Assembly: GCA_017554285.1 (NCBI GenBank)
Contig: JAFZIQ010000025.1
Location: 1 to 36,364, forward strand
DNA: 36,364 bases
From: Selenomonadaceae bacterium
GTDB taxonomy: Bacteria > Bacillota > Negativicutes > Selenomonadales > Selenomonadaceae
Direction: 5' to 3'
Shown here: piece after piece, positions 23,990 to 32,671 of the stretch
Numbering within the stretch: the stretch's first letter is position 1
Layout: the number at the start of each line of letters is the position of its first letter
The notes under the pieces: model-generated
Told to the model about the DNA's origin: nothing
What the model saw: the letters and a program-made list of their open reading frames with translations, nothing else
Database searches by the model: none
Made by a program: the position numbers and the translations under genes

Positions 23990-24081
23990 TGGCGGAGAGT
24001 GAGGGATTTGAACCCTCGGTACGCTATCAACGTAACACACGATTTCCAGTCGTGCTCCTTAAGCCGCTCGGACAACTCTCC
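23990..24081 (-). tRNA. tRNA-Ser (anticodon GGA)
   Basis: A 92-nt class II tRNA. The acceptor GGAGAGT pairs with ACTCTCC, discriminator G and encoded CCA follow. The anticodon stem is CACGA/TCGTG with loop CTGGAAA, and the long variable arm is present. It reads UCC and UCU. Confidence 0.95.
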
Positions 24082-24093
24082 GCAACGCCGCAA

Positions 24094-24122
24094 AGTTTAT
24101 CATTCTAATCCTTAACTGTCAA
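24094..24122 (-). promoter_or_regulatory. Promoter of tRNA-Ser
   Basis: On the - strand TTGACA (24117-24122), a 17-bp spacer and TAAACT (24094-24099), 12 bp before the tRNA. Confidence 0.6.
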
Positions 24123-24130
24123 GATTTTTT

Positions 24131-24766
24131 TCAATACTCGGCAGGCGGAATGAAAATTTTATTTATCGGGACTTCATTAATCGGGAGATCGCCGTCTTCG
24201 TCGCTCAAAATCCCTCGCGAACGTCCGATTATCAATTCGTTATGTTCCCGCGCCCATTCCAATACCCGCCGATAAAATTTATACATTACGTCTTTGCCAG
24301 AAAAATTTTTCAAATCCACAGGCTCGCCCGAAGTATCTTTATCGAGTGCGCCCCATGTGTCGTCCAAATCTGTTTTCTCAACAACCTGCACCGTCATATT
24401 TTTTAAATCGAATTTCAACATTTCCGAACGCCCGACCAATTTATCGTAACCTCGCGTTGAAAGTTTTCGCCATTTTCTTTTCTGAATCACGTCTTCAATC
24501 TGAATGTTATCGTAAATATAAATCGCCGGTACCATTAACGTTTCCAAATCGAGTGTGCCGTCTTCCCTGACTCGATAGCCGATTTGCTGATGATTAAACC
24601 AATAATTTGCTCGCGGCGTCGATTGCACCCACATATAAATTTCTGTCGGGACTTCGGTTATAACTTCGCCATCTTCTTCCGCCGCGAAAGCAGGATTCGT
24701 TGAAAAAATCATTGTCGCCGATATTATCCCTGCAAAAAATCTTTTATGCCGTGAAAAAATTTGCAT
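24131..24766 (-). CDS. Unknown secreted protein
   Basis: I do not recognise this 211-residue protein. Residues 1 to about 28 form a Sec signal peptide ending AFA, so the mature protein of about 183 residues is exported. It has no lipobox and no further membrane segment. It is rich in Tyr, Trp and charged residues, with IYMWVQSTPRANYWFNH near the start and paired acidic stretches. The start is the ATG at 24766: AAAGGA lies eight bases upstream, whereas the ATG three codons earlier overlaps that site. TATAAT on the - strand at 24789-24794 may be its -10. It sits alone upstream of tRNA-Ser. Confidence 0.65.
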   Translation of the reverse strand: MQIFSRHKRFFAGIISATMIFSTNPAFAAEEDGEVITEVPTEIYMWVQSTPRANYWFNHQQIGYRVREDGTLDLETLMVPAIYIYDNIQIEDVIQKRKWRKLSTRGYDKLVGRSEMLKFDLKNMTVQVVEKTDLDDTWGALDKDTSGEPVDLKNFSGKDVMYKFYRRVLEWAREHNELIIGRSRGILSDEDGDLPINEVPINKIFIPPAEY

Positions 24767-24831
24767 GTTGTTCATCCTTTCCGCGCAGATTATAGCAGGG
24801 ATTAATGAAAAAAAATAGTGATTACTTCCGT

Positions 24832-25299
24832 TTATTTAGGCTTGGCAACGTCAACCCAACCCGCGCTTTTTATGTAGCGTTCCAACTCGTCAAGTTTAAA
24901 TCGCGCACAACTTTTATCGTTACCTGCGGCGGGATAAACTACGTCGAAACGTTTCAACGAGGCATCAAGATAAATCGGGACGCCCTCATTGACTGCGAAC
25001 GGACAAACGCCGCCGACTGCGTGCCCGATTAAATTTTCGACTTCCTCAACGGGAATCATATGCGGGCGGCAGTTAAATTGCGTCTTGAATTTTTTATTGT
25101 CAATCTTCATATCGCCCGACATCAAAATTAACACAGGTTTTTTATCGACGAATACAGAAATCGTTTTGGCAATGCGTCCGACTTCGCAATTCAAAGCTTC
25201 CGCCGCAAGTTCGCTGGTAAACGTCGATTGTTCAAATTCTATCACCCGTTCCGGCTCGCCGATTTCCGCAAAATATTTCTTAACCTTTTCAATGGACAA
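24832..25299 (-). CDS. YbaK/EbsC-type aminoacyl-tRNA deacylase-like protein
   Basis: 155 residues forming a single YbaK/ProX-type editing domain, which hydrolyses mischarged Cys- or Ala-tRNA(Pro) in characterised members. Visible family features are the strand KTISVFVDKKPVLILMSGD and the glycine loop IGHAVGGVCPFAV. The start is TTG at 25299 with GGAGGG seven bases upstream; a longer start would overlap the upstream phosphatase gene. It follows that gene after one base and ends the operon that begins with the DUF445 pair. Confidence 0.85.
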   Translation of the reverse strand: MSIEKVKKYFAEIGEPERVIEFEQSTFTSELAAEALNCEVGRIAKTISVFVDKKPVLILMSGDMKIDNKKFKTQFNCRPHMIPVEEVENLIGHAVGGVCPFAVNEGVPIYLDASLKRFDVVYPAAGNDKSCARFKLDELERYIKSAGWVDVAKPK

Positions 25300-25300
25300 A

Positions 25301-25963
25301 TTATTTCCCTCCAAAACTAATCTTATCAAAAATTTCCAACGGGTGGTCGATAATTATTTCTGCGCCGCTCTCGACAAGTTCACTGCGCGGACGAAATCCC
25401 CATGTCACTCCGATTGCCAAGAATCCCGCGTTAATAGCCGTCTGAATATCAACTGCCGTGTCGCCGAAATATGCCACGTCTTCGGGAGCTACGCCGAAAC
25501 TTTTTGCGCCCGCCAATGCGCGAGTCGGATTTGGTTTTCTCGGAAGACCGGGTTCGTCGCCGCTGACGTAAGAAAATTTTATCGGCGCAAGAACTTTATC
25601 CGCAATTTCAATCGCCGCGAAGTGTTGCTTGTTCGTGCAAATGCCCAGCGGTATTTTTTTCGCCTCAAGCGTAGTCAAAAGCTCCATGATTCCTTCGTAA
25701 GGCTTGATTTTCTTCAAACAGTTGCGGGCATAACAGCCGTCGTAATATTTCAAAGCCTCGTCAACGAAATTCTCCTTATCGGCGGGCAAACTCCTAACCA
25801 TTAATTTTCTTGCGCCGTTGCCGACGAATTGTCTGACTTCATCAAGCGTCCTTAACGGAAAATTATAGTGAGCAAGCATTTCATTAACGCTTTCATGTAA
25901 ATCTGCCAGCGTGTCCGTCAATGTGCCGTCCAAATCGAATATCGCCGCTTTATAAGTCTTCAT
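25301..25963 (-). CDS. HAD-family phosphatase (phosphoglycolate phosphatase-like)
   Basis: 220 residues of the HAD superfamily with a helical cap of the Gph/PGMB type. Motif I is FDLDGTLTDT with the nucleophile Asp, motif II CTNK, the motif III lysine is in RKPNP, and motif IV is FGDTAVD. Members remove phosphate from 2-phosphoglycolate or other small phosphoesters; the substrate is not decided by sequence alone. Its ATG overlaps the murI stop as ATGA, so the two are translationally coupled. Confidence 0.85.
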   Translation of the reverse strand: MKTYKAAIFDLDGTLTDTLADLHESVNEMLAHYNFPLRTLDEVRQFVGNGARKLMVRSLPADKENFVDEALKYYDGCYARNCLKKIKPYEGIMELLTTLEAKKIPLGICTNKQHFAAIEIADKVLAPIKFSYVSGDEPGLPRKPNPTRALAGAKSFGVAPEDVAYFGDTAVDIQTAINAGFLAIGVTWGFRPRSELVESGAEIIIDHPLEIFDKISFGGK

Positions 25964-26742
25964 GTCACCGCCTCCATTTCGTCCAAACGTCTTAAAAATT
26001 TCTCCAGTCGAGCCAATTCAGCCGAATCTGTTACGCGCCTTTTTGAGTAAAAAAATTTAATTTCCCTGACACCTGACACCTGACTCCTGATTCCTTTAAC
26101 TCGGCGAATCAATTCATTAACGGTTCCCGCGTTCCCGTCCAAAATTTTCACGTGCGAAGGCAAGATTTTTCTCAGCGTATCTTTGAAATAGTTAAAATGC
26201 GTGCAACCCAACACCAATGACGAAAATTTTTCAAAGTCATAATCGGCAAGCTCGCCGCGCAGATAACTTTCAACCGCCGCCGAATTAAATTCCTGTCGCT
26301 CCGCAAATTCTACCAGTCGAGGCAACGCTTTAAGCTCCACAAAATTTTCCGCATGAAGTTTTTCTATCAGCAAGCGAATTTTCTCGCCCGTGATTGTTAT
26401 CGCCGTCGCCGTAACCAAAACTTTTCGCGCGGGAAATAAATCCAACGCAACTTTTAACGCCGGCTCCATTCCAATTATCGGCAATGAATATTTTTCGCGC
26501 ATTTTCTTTACCGCTGCCGAAGTCGCCGTATTGCAAGCCACCACTATCGCTCCGACGCCCTGCGCGATTAAAAATTTGAATGCCTCGTCCACAAATTTTA
26601 ATACTTCTTCGCGTGATTTCGTCCCGTAAGGAACATTATCTTCATCTGCATAAAATATAAATTCTTCTTGCGGCAAAATTTTCAGCGCGTGATGCAAAAC
26701 CGATAAGCCGCCCATTCCCGAATCGAAAAACGCTATCTTCAT
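25960..26742 (-). CDS. murI: Glutamate racemase
   Basis: MurI makes D-glutamate for peptidoglycan. The two catalytic cysteines are Cys70 (VVACNTATS) and Cys180 (LGCTHF); Asp7 is in FFDSGMGG. The length (260) is normal only because the C-terminal part carries an unusual stretch GIRSQVSGVR, which is encoded by four 7-bp repeats at 26065-26092 and is not expected in this family. The gene overlaps the DUF445 gene upstream (ATGA) and the phosphatase gene downstream (ATGA). Confidence 0.94.
   Translation of the reverse strand: MKIAFFDSGMGGLSVLHHALKILPQEEFIFYADEDNVPYGTKSREEVLKFVDEAFKFLIAQGVGAIVVACNTATSAAVKKMREKYSLPIIGMEPALKVALDLFPARKVLVTATAITITGEKIRLLIEKLHAENFVELKALPRLVEFAERQEFNSAAVESYLRGELADYDFEKFSSLVLGCTHFNYFKDTLRKILPSHVKILDGNAGTVNELIRRVKGIRSQVSGVREIKFFYSKRRVTDSAELARLEKFLRRLDEMEAVT
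26065..26092 (-). repeat. Heptamer repeats (CCTGACA family) inside murI
   Basis: Four consecutive 7-bp units (CCTGACA twice, CCTGACT, CCTGATT, + strand) in frame in murI, encoding IRSQVSGV. Confidence 0.88.
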
Positions 26743-28067
26743 ATACTCAATCCCGCCGCTTTTATCAAAATGAAAATCGCAAGCCCTACTGCCGAGCCGA
26801 CTATCGACCCGTTTAATCGAATCCAGATAAAATCTTGCTCAGCCTTGTCGTAAACCAAATTGTTTAATTGCTCTTCCGTCAACTTGTCCAATGCAGACTT
26901 CGCGACAGTCCCGACCAAAGGTTGGGCATGAAGTGCCGCCCGCGCCGTCAATTCGTCAATGAATTTCTCAAACGCATCTCGCGCCGCAGTATCTTCGCTG
27001 ATAAGTTTTAAAAAGTTGTCGTATTCGTCATTGAAAATATTCACGAGCAACACGCCCAAACTTTTGCTGTTCAATTCGAGAGTTTTCGACTCCCGTGCCT
27101 TTTTTAATGCCTCTTCAAAGTCCGTCGTCGTGATTTGGTTTTCTATGTGAATCAGCGCAAGTTCAATCGCCTCTTCAAGCGGCAGTTCCGTCGCCGCGTC
27201 TATTTGAATTCGCTCAACCAAATCTTTGAATTCGGGCGTTTCACTCAGCTCCGATATTTTTAATCGGCATTCGTTAAGCGTTCGACGATGAATTTGCGAA
27301 TCGGCGGCGAGTTCGTCCAATAATTTCAGCAGTTGCGTTTGCATTATCCGCGCCGCTTCCTCAAAGTTCACCAAGTCCAACATTTGCGCAAGCCCCGCCA
27401 TTAAAATTGAAAAGCCGCCCATGTTTTTGGTTTTTTCTTCCGCGTATTTCTCCAAAATCGCCTGAAGTTTGTCGCAAGTTTCCGGCTTGGCGGCAGTCTT
27501 GCGCATCGCTTTGACTATGCTGATAAAGATTTCTTTATCCTTATCGCCGCGTTTGAATTGCGCTCCGAAATCGCTAATCAAACCCTGCGCGGGAATATCT
27601 CGCAGAATTCGGCGCAATTCATTTGCTATCGTCTTTGAGCGCGTTTCCTTATTCTGCGCGGCTACAAATTTTTTCACGACGTTAAACAGTTCCTCAATAA
27701 CCGTTTTGCGCGTCGAATCCTTTTCAAAAAATTTAACTATGCGCGGTAAAAGTTTGAAGTCGCCCAGCTTTTTAAAGATATTTCGCCGTGAAAAAAATTC
27801 CTGCTGAACCATTACAACCGACGCTTTAACGAAATCTTCTCTCCTGCGCGGCAATATCGCCGTGTGAAACGGAAATCCGAGCGGCTTTTTGAATAACGCC
27901 GTCACCGCAAACCAGTCCGCTATTCCGCCGACCAATGCCGCCTCCGTCACGAATAAAAAGCCTTCCGCAACGATATTGCCCGGAAATGCGATTTTAACGC
28001 CTGCCGCCATTAAAAAAAACAGCGCGGCACAAAGTAAAGTTGTGTCCGCATTGTTCCACCTGTTCAA
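26739..28067 (-). CDS. DUF445 membrane protein (second copy)
   Basis: 442 residues. Two N-terminal helices with the family motif VGGIADWFAVTALFKKPLG are followed by a long helical region and one C-terminal helix ending in GSAVGLAIFILIKA. This is the DUF445/YjiN family of membrane proteins of unknown function. The start is TTG at 28067 with GGGGTGA just upstream. It lies 15 bp after a paralogue with the same architecture and overlaps murI. Confidence 0.88.
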   Translation of the reverse strand: MNRWNNADTTLLCAALFFLMAAGVKIAFPGNIVAEGFLFVTEAALVGGIADWFAVTALFKKPLGFPFHTAILPRRREDFVKASVVMVQQEFFSRRNIFKKLGDFKLLPRIVKFFEKDSTRKTVIEELFNVVKKFVAAQNKETRSKTIANELRRILRDIPAQGLISDFGAQFKRGDKDKEIFISIVKAMRKTAAKPETCDKLQAILEKYAEEKTKNMGGFSILMAGLAQMLDLVNFEEAARIMQTQLLKLLDELAADSQIHRRTLNECRLKISELSETPEFKDLVERIQIDAATELPLEEAIELALIHIENQITTTDFEEALKKARESKTLELNSKSLGVLLVNIFNDEYDNFLKLISEDTAARDAFEKFIDELTARAALHAQPLVGTVAKSALDKLTEEQLNNLVYDKAEQDFIWIRLNGSIVGSAVGLAIFILIKAAGLSI

Positions 28068-28082
28068 AAATCGTCACCCCTC

Positions 28083-29465
28083 TTAACGTAATGCGTTTTC
28101 GATAATTTGCGAGACGATATATAAAAACATACCGACAATCGCGCCGCAGACAGAGCCGTTAATTCTTATCATCTGCAAATCGTTCGCAACGTGCCCTTCA
28201 ACAAATGCCGTCAATTCATCGTCACTGAATTTATCAAGCCGCTCACGAATCATCTGCGGTATTTGCTCGCGATATTCTTCAAGCAAATTTTCTACAAAAC
28301 CTTTTATCAGCGCGTCGAATTTCCGCTGATATTTTTTATTCGCCTTGAACTCGTCAATCTTAGCGTCGACAATGAAATCCGCCGCCTCTTTCCAGATAAC
28401 GGGCTTGCGCTCAACTTCAACTATCCTCTTTACATTCGGATTAGCCATTTGCTGTCGACGTATCTTTTCCAAAATTCGCGGGTCGGTCTCGCCTTTAACA
28501 TTCACGTCGAGCCACGTCTTGATAAAATTCGCCGAATCGAATTTCTCCATGAAAAGATTTTTAACGTCGTCAAGAAATTTTTTCGTGTTAAGACTGCCCG
28601 TCGCATTCCTCACGAAGCCGCCGAACATTTGAATCATTTCCTCTGCCGCCTTAGCGGTTTCGGCGTCGACCATGCCTTTTGTATTGAGAATTTTCTCAGC
28701 GTCGCTGATTTTCTTCTCGACCGTTTCATTCAATATCCGCAAAATTTTTTCGTCAGTCAAATCCATACTCGACAGCACCAAAGCGCGTCCCGCAGAATCG
28801 CCTTCATAAGCCTCGCGCAGTTCGGTTATCTTTTTCAAAATCTCTTCCTGCATGTGCTGACTTTGTAAAATTTTATGACCCGTGTCGAAAAGTATCATCA
28901 AAATACGGCGGCTGTGTTTATCGCTCGTTATAACTTTAATCACCGCGTCGAAAAGTTTCTGCGCGTCCAGATTTTTAATTTCGTTCTCCAAAATCGGCGC
29001 AATCCCTTGAGAAATATTTTTCGTGTCAAGTCCGCCAAACAATTCGCTCAAAACGTCCCGCACAAGTGCCTTAGTTTTTGCGCGACCGTTATTTTGCTCG
29101 AAATAATCAATCAAAAGTTGCGCGGTGTTTTCGTCGCGAACAGTCTCCATAATATTTTTGGTGTTTAAAAGGTCGGTGCCGACGAATTCGACTATCGCAT
29201 CCATTATCCGAGCACGATTGCGACGTAAAATTTCCGTGTGAAAACCTATTCCGAGCGGCTTGCGAAAAAGTGCCGTCACTCCGAACCAGTCCGCCATACC
29301 GCCTATCGTCGCCGCCAAAAACCCGTGATTCAATAATCCCAATGTGAAATTACCGACCGCGCCCGTCAAAATAAATTTCAGCGGAGAAATTTCCGGCAAC
29401 GTCGAGACCGCGCAGATTGCACTTGCCGCCAATGTTGCCGTCGCCTTTGTCTTGTTATCAACCAA
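28083..29465 (-). CDS. DUF445 membrane protein (first copy)
   Basis: 460 residues with the same layout as the next gene: a hydrophobic N-terminus, IGGMADWFGVTALFRKPLG, a long amphipathic helical middle and a C-terminal membrane helix after RINGSVCGAIVG. Family function is unknown; DUF445 proteins are often paired. The start is TTG at 29465 with the full consensus GGAGGTGA upstream. It opens a five-gene - strand operon that continues to the YbaK-like gene. Confidence 0.88.
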   Translation of the reverse strand: MVDNKTKATATLAASAICAVSTLPEISPLKFILTGAVGNFTLGLLNHGFLAATIGGMADWFGVTALFRKPLGIGFHTEILRRNRARIMDAIVEFVGTDLLNTKNIMETVRDENTAQLLIDYFEQNNGRAKTKALVRDVLSELFGGLDTKNISQGIAPILENEIKNLDAQKLFDAVIKVITSDKHSRRILMILFDTGHKILQSQHMQEEILKKITELREAYEGDSAGRALVLSSMDLTDEKILRILNETVEKKISDAEKILNTKGMVDAETAKAAEEMIQMFGGFVRNATGSLNTKKFLDDVKNLFMEKFDSANFIKTWLDVNVKGETDPRILEKIRRQQMANPNVKRIVEVERKPVIWKEAADFIVDAKIDEFKANKKYQRKFDALIKGFVENLLEEYREQIPQMIRERLDKFSDDELTAFVEGHVANDLQMIRINGSVCGAIVGMFLYIVSQIIENALR

Positions 29466-29554
29466 AAATTGTTCACCTCCGTTTATTTTATTTTATCACG
29501 AAACTTTTCCCGTGTCTTCAAAAATTTTTCACAAAAATAAAGTCGCGTTCGTGT

Positions 29555-29560
29555 ATAATG
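29555..29560 (+). promoter_or_regulatory. Possible -10 box for truA
   Basis: TATAAT 26 bp before the truA start; the -35 region is weak. The gap 29466-29585 holds nothing else recognised. Confidence 0.4.
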
Positions 29561-29585
29561 ATAAAAAAATTTCGGGAGGAAAATT

Positions 29586-30374
29586 TTGAGGTCTGAACAT
29601 AAACAGGAAATGAAATTGCGGCGGCGGAATATCGCGTTGACTGTCGCCTATGACGGCACGAATTACAACGGCTTTCAATGGCAAAGCCCGCCGCGAGTTG
29701 CCGTTCAAAATATTTTGGAGGAGCGGCTTGAAAAAATTTTCGGCGATAAAATAGAACTGGCGGCGGCAGGTCGAACGGACGCGGGAGTTCATGCCTTCGG
29801 GCAAGTTGTCAATTTCTTTACCGACGGGCGAATCGACGTTGAAAGAATTCCGCTTGCCGCGAGTTCGATTTTGCCGTCAGATATTGTCGTCCGTGAGGCG
29901 CGGGAAGTCGATAAATATTTCAGCGCATTGCACAGTGCGAAGAGTAAAATTTATCTTTATCGAATTCTGCGCGGGTCGGCGTCGAATCCCTTAGTCAATC
30001 GATTTGCTTGGCACATTTTCAGACCGCTTGACGTTGAGGCAATGCGTAAGGCTCTGACTTTGTTAATCGGCACAAAGGATTACTCAAGTTTCAAGGCGGC
30101 GGGCGGTGCTCCCAATATGAATCCCGTCCGAACGATTTACGCGGCTGAAATTTTTAATGAAAATCTTTTCAGCGGCGATATTTTAACGATAAAAATTCAC
30201 GCAAGCGGCTTTTTGTATCACATGGCGCGAAATATCACTGCGGGTATTGTTGCCGTCGGACGACAAAGATTAAGCGTCGACGAATTCCAAAAAATCATCG
30301 ACGCTCGTGACAGAAGTTTATTGCCCGCTACTGCTCCCGCGCAGGGCTTATGCCTTCAAGAAGTTTTTTATTAA
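29586..30374 (+). CDS. truA: tRNA pseudouridine38-40 synthase TruA
   Basis: This enzyme isomerises uridines 38-40 in tRNA anticodon arms. The catalytic Asp65 is in AAGRTDAGVHA, and YDGTNYNGFQWQ is the conserved start of the family. The 262-residue length is normal. The start is TTG at 29586 with GGGAGG six bases upstream; an ATG eight codons later (29610) has only GGAA and is the alternative. Its last four bases overlap the end of the convergent queC. Confidence 0.94.
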   Translation: MRSEHKQEMKLRRRNIALTVAYDGTNYNGFQWQSPPRVAVQNILEERLEKIFGDKIELAAAGRTDAGVHAFGQVVNFFTDGRIDVERIPLAASSILPSDIVVREAREVDKYFSALHSAKSKIYLYRILRGSASNPLVNRFAWHIFRPLDVEAMRKALTLLIGTKDYSSFKAAGGAPNMNPVRTIYAAEIFNENLFSGDILTIKIHASGFLYHMARNITAGIVAVGRQRLSVDEFQKIIDARDRSLLPATAPAQGLCLQEVFY

Positions 30375-31066
30375 AATTTCAATGCGGGGTCTTCGATGCC
30401 GTTAAGTTCAAATGCCTTAGCTCTGTCAAGGCAAGTGGCGCATTGCCCGCAAGGTTTATCGCCGCGTTCGTAACAACTCCACGTCAATTCATACGGAGCC
30501 TTCAATTCCAATCCGACCTTAACAACGTCGGATTTTTTTTGACATAAAAACGGAGCAACCAATCTGATTTTTTCATACGTGCCGATTCGGATTGCCGCAC
30601 TCATCGACGCGACAAAATCAGCGCGACAATCGGCGTAAGCACTGCCCGTAGCCGCGTCGTCCGCATGTACTCCGATATAAATTTCAATCGAATCTTTTTC
30701 GTAAAGACCGTCCGCGAAACTCGCCGCTATCGAAAGCATAAGCCCGTTTCTGAACGGAACGTAAGTTGAAATTCGCGGCGAATGATTTTTGGAAATCTGC
30801 GCGGCATAGGAGCTTTTTTCGAGTGATTCGCTTGAAGTATTCAGCAAGGCGGAATGAGAATTTTTGAAAATTTCTGCGGCGTTAAGTTCGTAATGGGCGA
30901 CGTTATAAAATTTCGCTACGGCTCTCGCGCTTTGCAATTCCCGTTCGTGACGTTGCCCGTAAAAAATCGAAAGTGCCGATACATTTTCCGCGCCCAATTT
31001 TTTTACCGCCATTGCCAAACATGTCGTCGAATCGAGTCCGCCGCTTGATAAAACTACTGCTTTCAA
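30371..31066 (-). CDS. queC: 7-cyano-7-deazaguanine synthase QueC
   Basis: QueC converts 7-carboxy-7-deazaguanine to preQ0 for queuosine synthesis. The PP-loop SSGGLDSTT (residues 7-15) binds ATP, and four cysteines (198, 206, 209, 212) bind zinc. The length (231) is standard. The start is TTG at 31066 with GGAG nine bases upstream. It closes the operon that starts with the pilus-like gene; no other queuosine gene is adjacent. Confidence 0.95.
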   Translation of the reverse strand: MKAVVLSSGGLDSTTCLAMAVKKLGAENVSALSIFYGQRHERELQSARAVAKFYNVAHYELNAAEIFKNSHSALLNTSSESLEKSSYAAQISKNHSPRISTYVPFRNGLMLSIAASFADGLYEKDSIEIYIGVHADDAATGSAYADCRADFVASMSAAIRIGTYEKIRLVAPFLCQKKSDVVKVGLELKAPYELTWSCYERGDKPCGQCATCLDRAKAFELNGIEDPALKF

Positions 31067-31081
31067 AGTTCAAAACTCCTT

Positions 31082-31954
31082 TTAACTCGCCAAAACTTCC
31101 GCGCCCGTCTCGGTTATCAAAATTGTTTTCTCCCATTGCGCCGATAAACTCCCGTCCTTAGTCCTGACAGTCCAATGATCGTCTTCATCAGTCGTCGTAT
31201 ATTTTTCGCCGGCATTAATCATCGGCTCAACCGTCAAGACAACGCCCGGCACAAGGAGCATTCCGGTTTCAGCTTTGCAATCGTGACTGACAAACGGCTC
31301 CAAATGAAATTTTTTACCGACGCCGTGCCCGCCCAAATCGGTTACGACGGAATAGCCGTTATCGTGAGCCATTTTGCCGCAAGCCGCGCCTATATCTCCT
31401 ACGAAATGCCACGCCTTAGCCGCCGCAATGCCCGCCTCCATAATGTCATGCGTCACGTCGATTAATCGCCGAGCTTCGGGAGATATTTCGCCGACAGTGT
31501 ACATACGCGTGGCGTCGGCAAAGTAGCCGTCGAGGTCGGTCGTTATATCAATGTTGAGAATATCGCCCGCCTTGAGAATTTCCTTGCGCGAAGGTATGCC
31601 GTGACAAATGACGTTATTAACCGAAATGCAAATGCTCTTCGGATAACCTTCAAAGCCCAAGCAACTCGGATTCGCGCCGTGACTTACGATAAATTCATGC
31701 GCGGCGTTGTTGAGCGTTAAGGTATCGACACCCTCTTTTACAAGCTCGCTCATCAAGTCGAGTGCACCCGCGTTGATTACTGCCGCACGCTTTATCCCCT
31801 CAATGTCTGCCGCATTGTTGATTAAGCGTTTCGGCGGGCGAGTCTGATTTTTAGCTTTGATAAATCTTATCTCGTCAATTTTTGCGTCAAAATCTGCATG
31901 ACACTTTTTATATTTCTTGCCGCTGCCGCACCAACACGGGTCGTTTCGTTTCAT
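31082..31954 (-). CDS. map: Methionine aminopeptidase with N-terminal SEC-C motif
   Basis: This enzyme removes the initiator methionine. After a short zinc-binding SEC-C motif (NDPCWCGSGKKYKKCH; Cys7, Cys9, Cys18, His19), the catalytic domain shows the metal ligands in NIDITTDLDGYFADATRM, GHGVGKKFHLEP, TVEPMI and QWEK. The SEC-C extension is common in Clostridia-type MetAPs and may help ribosome association. The start is uncertain: ATG 31954 begins at the motif, with AAGGAG 12 bases upstream, while an upstream start at 31987 is possible. It lies 15 bp before queC. Confidence 0.93.
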   Translation of the reverse strand: MKRNDPCWCGSGKKYKKCHADFDAKIDEIRFIKAKNQTRPPKRLINNAADIEGIKRAAVINAGALDLMSELVKEGVDTLTLNNAAHEFIVSHGANPSCLGFEGYPKSICISVNNVICHGIPSRKEILKAGDILNIDITTDLDGYFADATRMYTVGEISPEARRLIDVTHDIMEAGIAAAKAWHFVGDIGAACGKMAHDNGYSVVTDLGGHGVGKKFHLEPFVSHDCKAETGMLLVPGVVLTVEPMINAGEKYTTTDEDDHWTVRTKDGSLSAQWEKTILITETGAEVLAS

Positions 31955-31993
31955 ATATCGCAACATCTCCTTGAAAAACTTCATCATAAATTT

Positions 31994-32656
31994 TTATTTC
32001 CTCATCGGACAATCAATCTTATTACAGGCAGCGCAATTCCCTTGTCCCTTGCCCCTTGTCTCTTGTCCCTTTTTTTCGAGTCCGATAATTGCCGTAACGG
32101 ATTTTCTCGGCTCCAACATCATTGCCGAAGTTAAACTTATTCCGATTTGTTCCGCGCCCGAAATTTTAAAAAGTTTTTCCTGCGCCGTCAAATCCCAATC
32201 GCCGTAACCGGGACTGAATCGCCAACGCATTTTATATCCTTCCTTAGAAAATTTCGCCGCAAAATTTTTCTCCATTAAATCAGCCGCCTGTTCGACTGCC
32301 GCAGTAGCCGCCGCGTCCAACAGTACCGAATTTAAATATTCTCCGCGCTCAAATTTTTTATTAATCTCCCGTTCAATCGCCGCGCCGACCGTTACCGCCA
32401 CACAGATTACTTTCTCGCAACCGCTAAGGTGTTTTATAATCGAATTGCCCGCGATTGTAAAGGGCGGCTCGCTTTCGACCGTGCAATTTTTATAATCGTA
32501 AAGCTCCCAGACGCCTCGAACTTCCGAAAGTATCAGAGCTTCCGCGCAGGCGTCCGCAATATTTTTCTCGCCGAAATTTTGAGCTGTCTTTAAGCCCGCG
32601 TAGCGACGAGTTTCCGCCGCGTCTATCTCCAAAATCTGCGCGTTATATATCGGCAA
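31994..32656 (-). CDS. Stand-alone MetH reactivation-domain protein
   Basis: 220 residues resembling the C-terminal activation domain of cobalamin-dependent methionine synthase: RFSPGYGDWDLTAQEKLF, then MMLEPRKSVTAIIGL and a cysteine-rich end (CAACNKIDC). In E. coli MetH this domain binds SAM to remethylate oxidised cobalamin; here it is a separate gene 15 bp after a metH that lacks it, a split known in Firmicutes. The start is TTG at 32656 with AGGGGG upstream. Before the cysteine cluster, the segment EKKGQETRGKGQGN is encoded by 7-bp repeats and looks inserted. Confidence 0.85.
   Translation of the reverse strand: MPIYNAQILEIDAAETRRYAGLKTAQNFGEKNIADACAEALILSEVRGVWELYDYKNCTVESEPPFTIAGNSIIKHLSGCEKVICVAVTVGAAIEREINKKFERGEYLNSVLLDAAATAAVEQAADLMEKNFAAKFSKEGYKMRWRFSPGYGDWDLTAQEKLFKISGAEQIGISLTSAMMLEPRKSVTAIIGLEKKGQETRGKGQGNCAACNKIDCPMRK
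32043..32070 (-). repeat. Heptamer repeats (TGTCCCT family) inside the MetH-activation gene
   Basis: Four consecutive units TGTCCCT, TGCCCCT, TGTCTCT, TGTCCCT (+ strand), with a partial fifth before them, encode the Gly/Lys/Gln-rich loop near the C-terminus. Confidence 0.85.
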
Positions 32657-32671
32657 AATTTTTTCCCCCTC

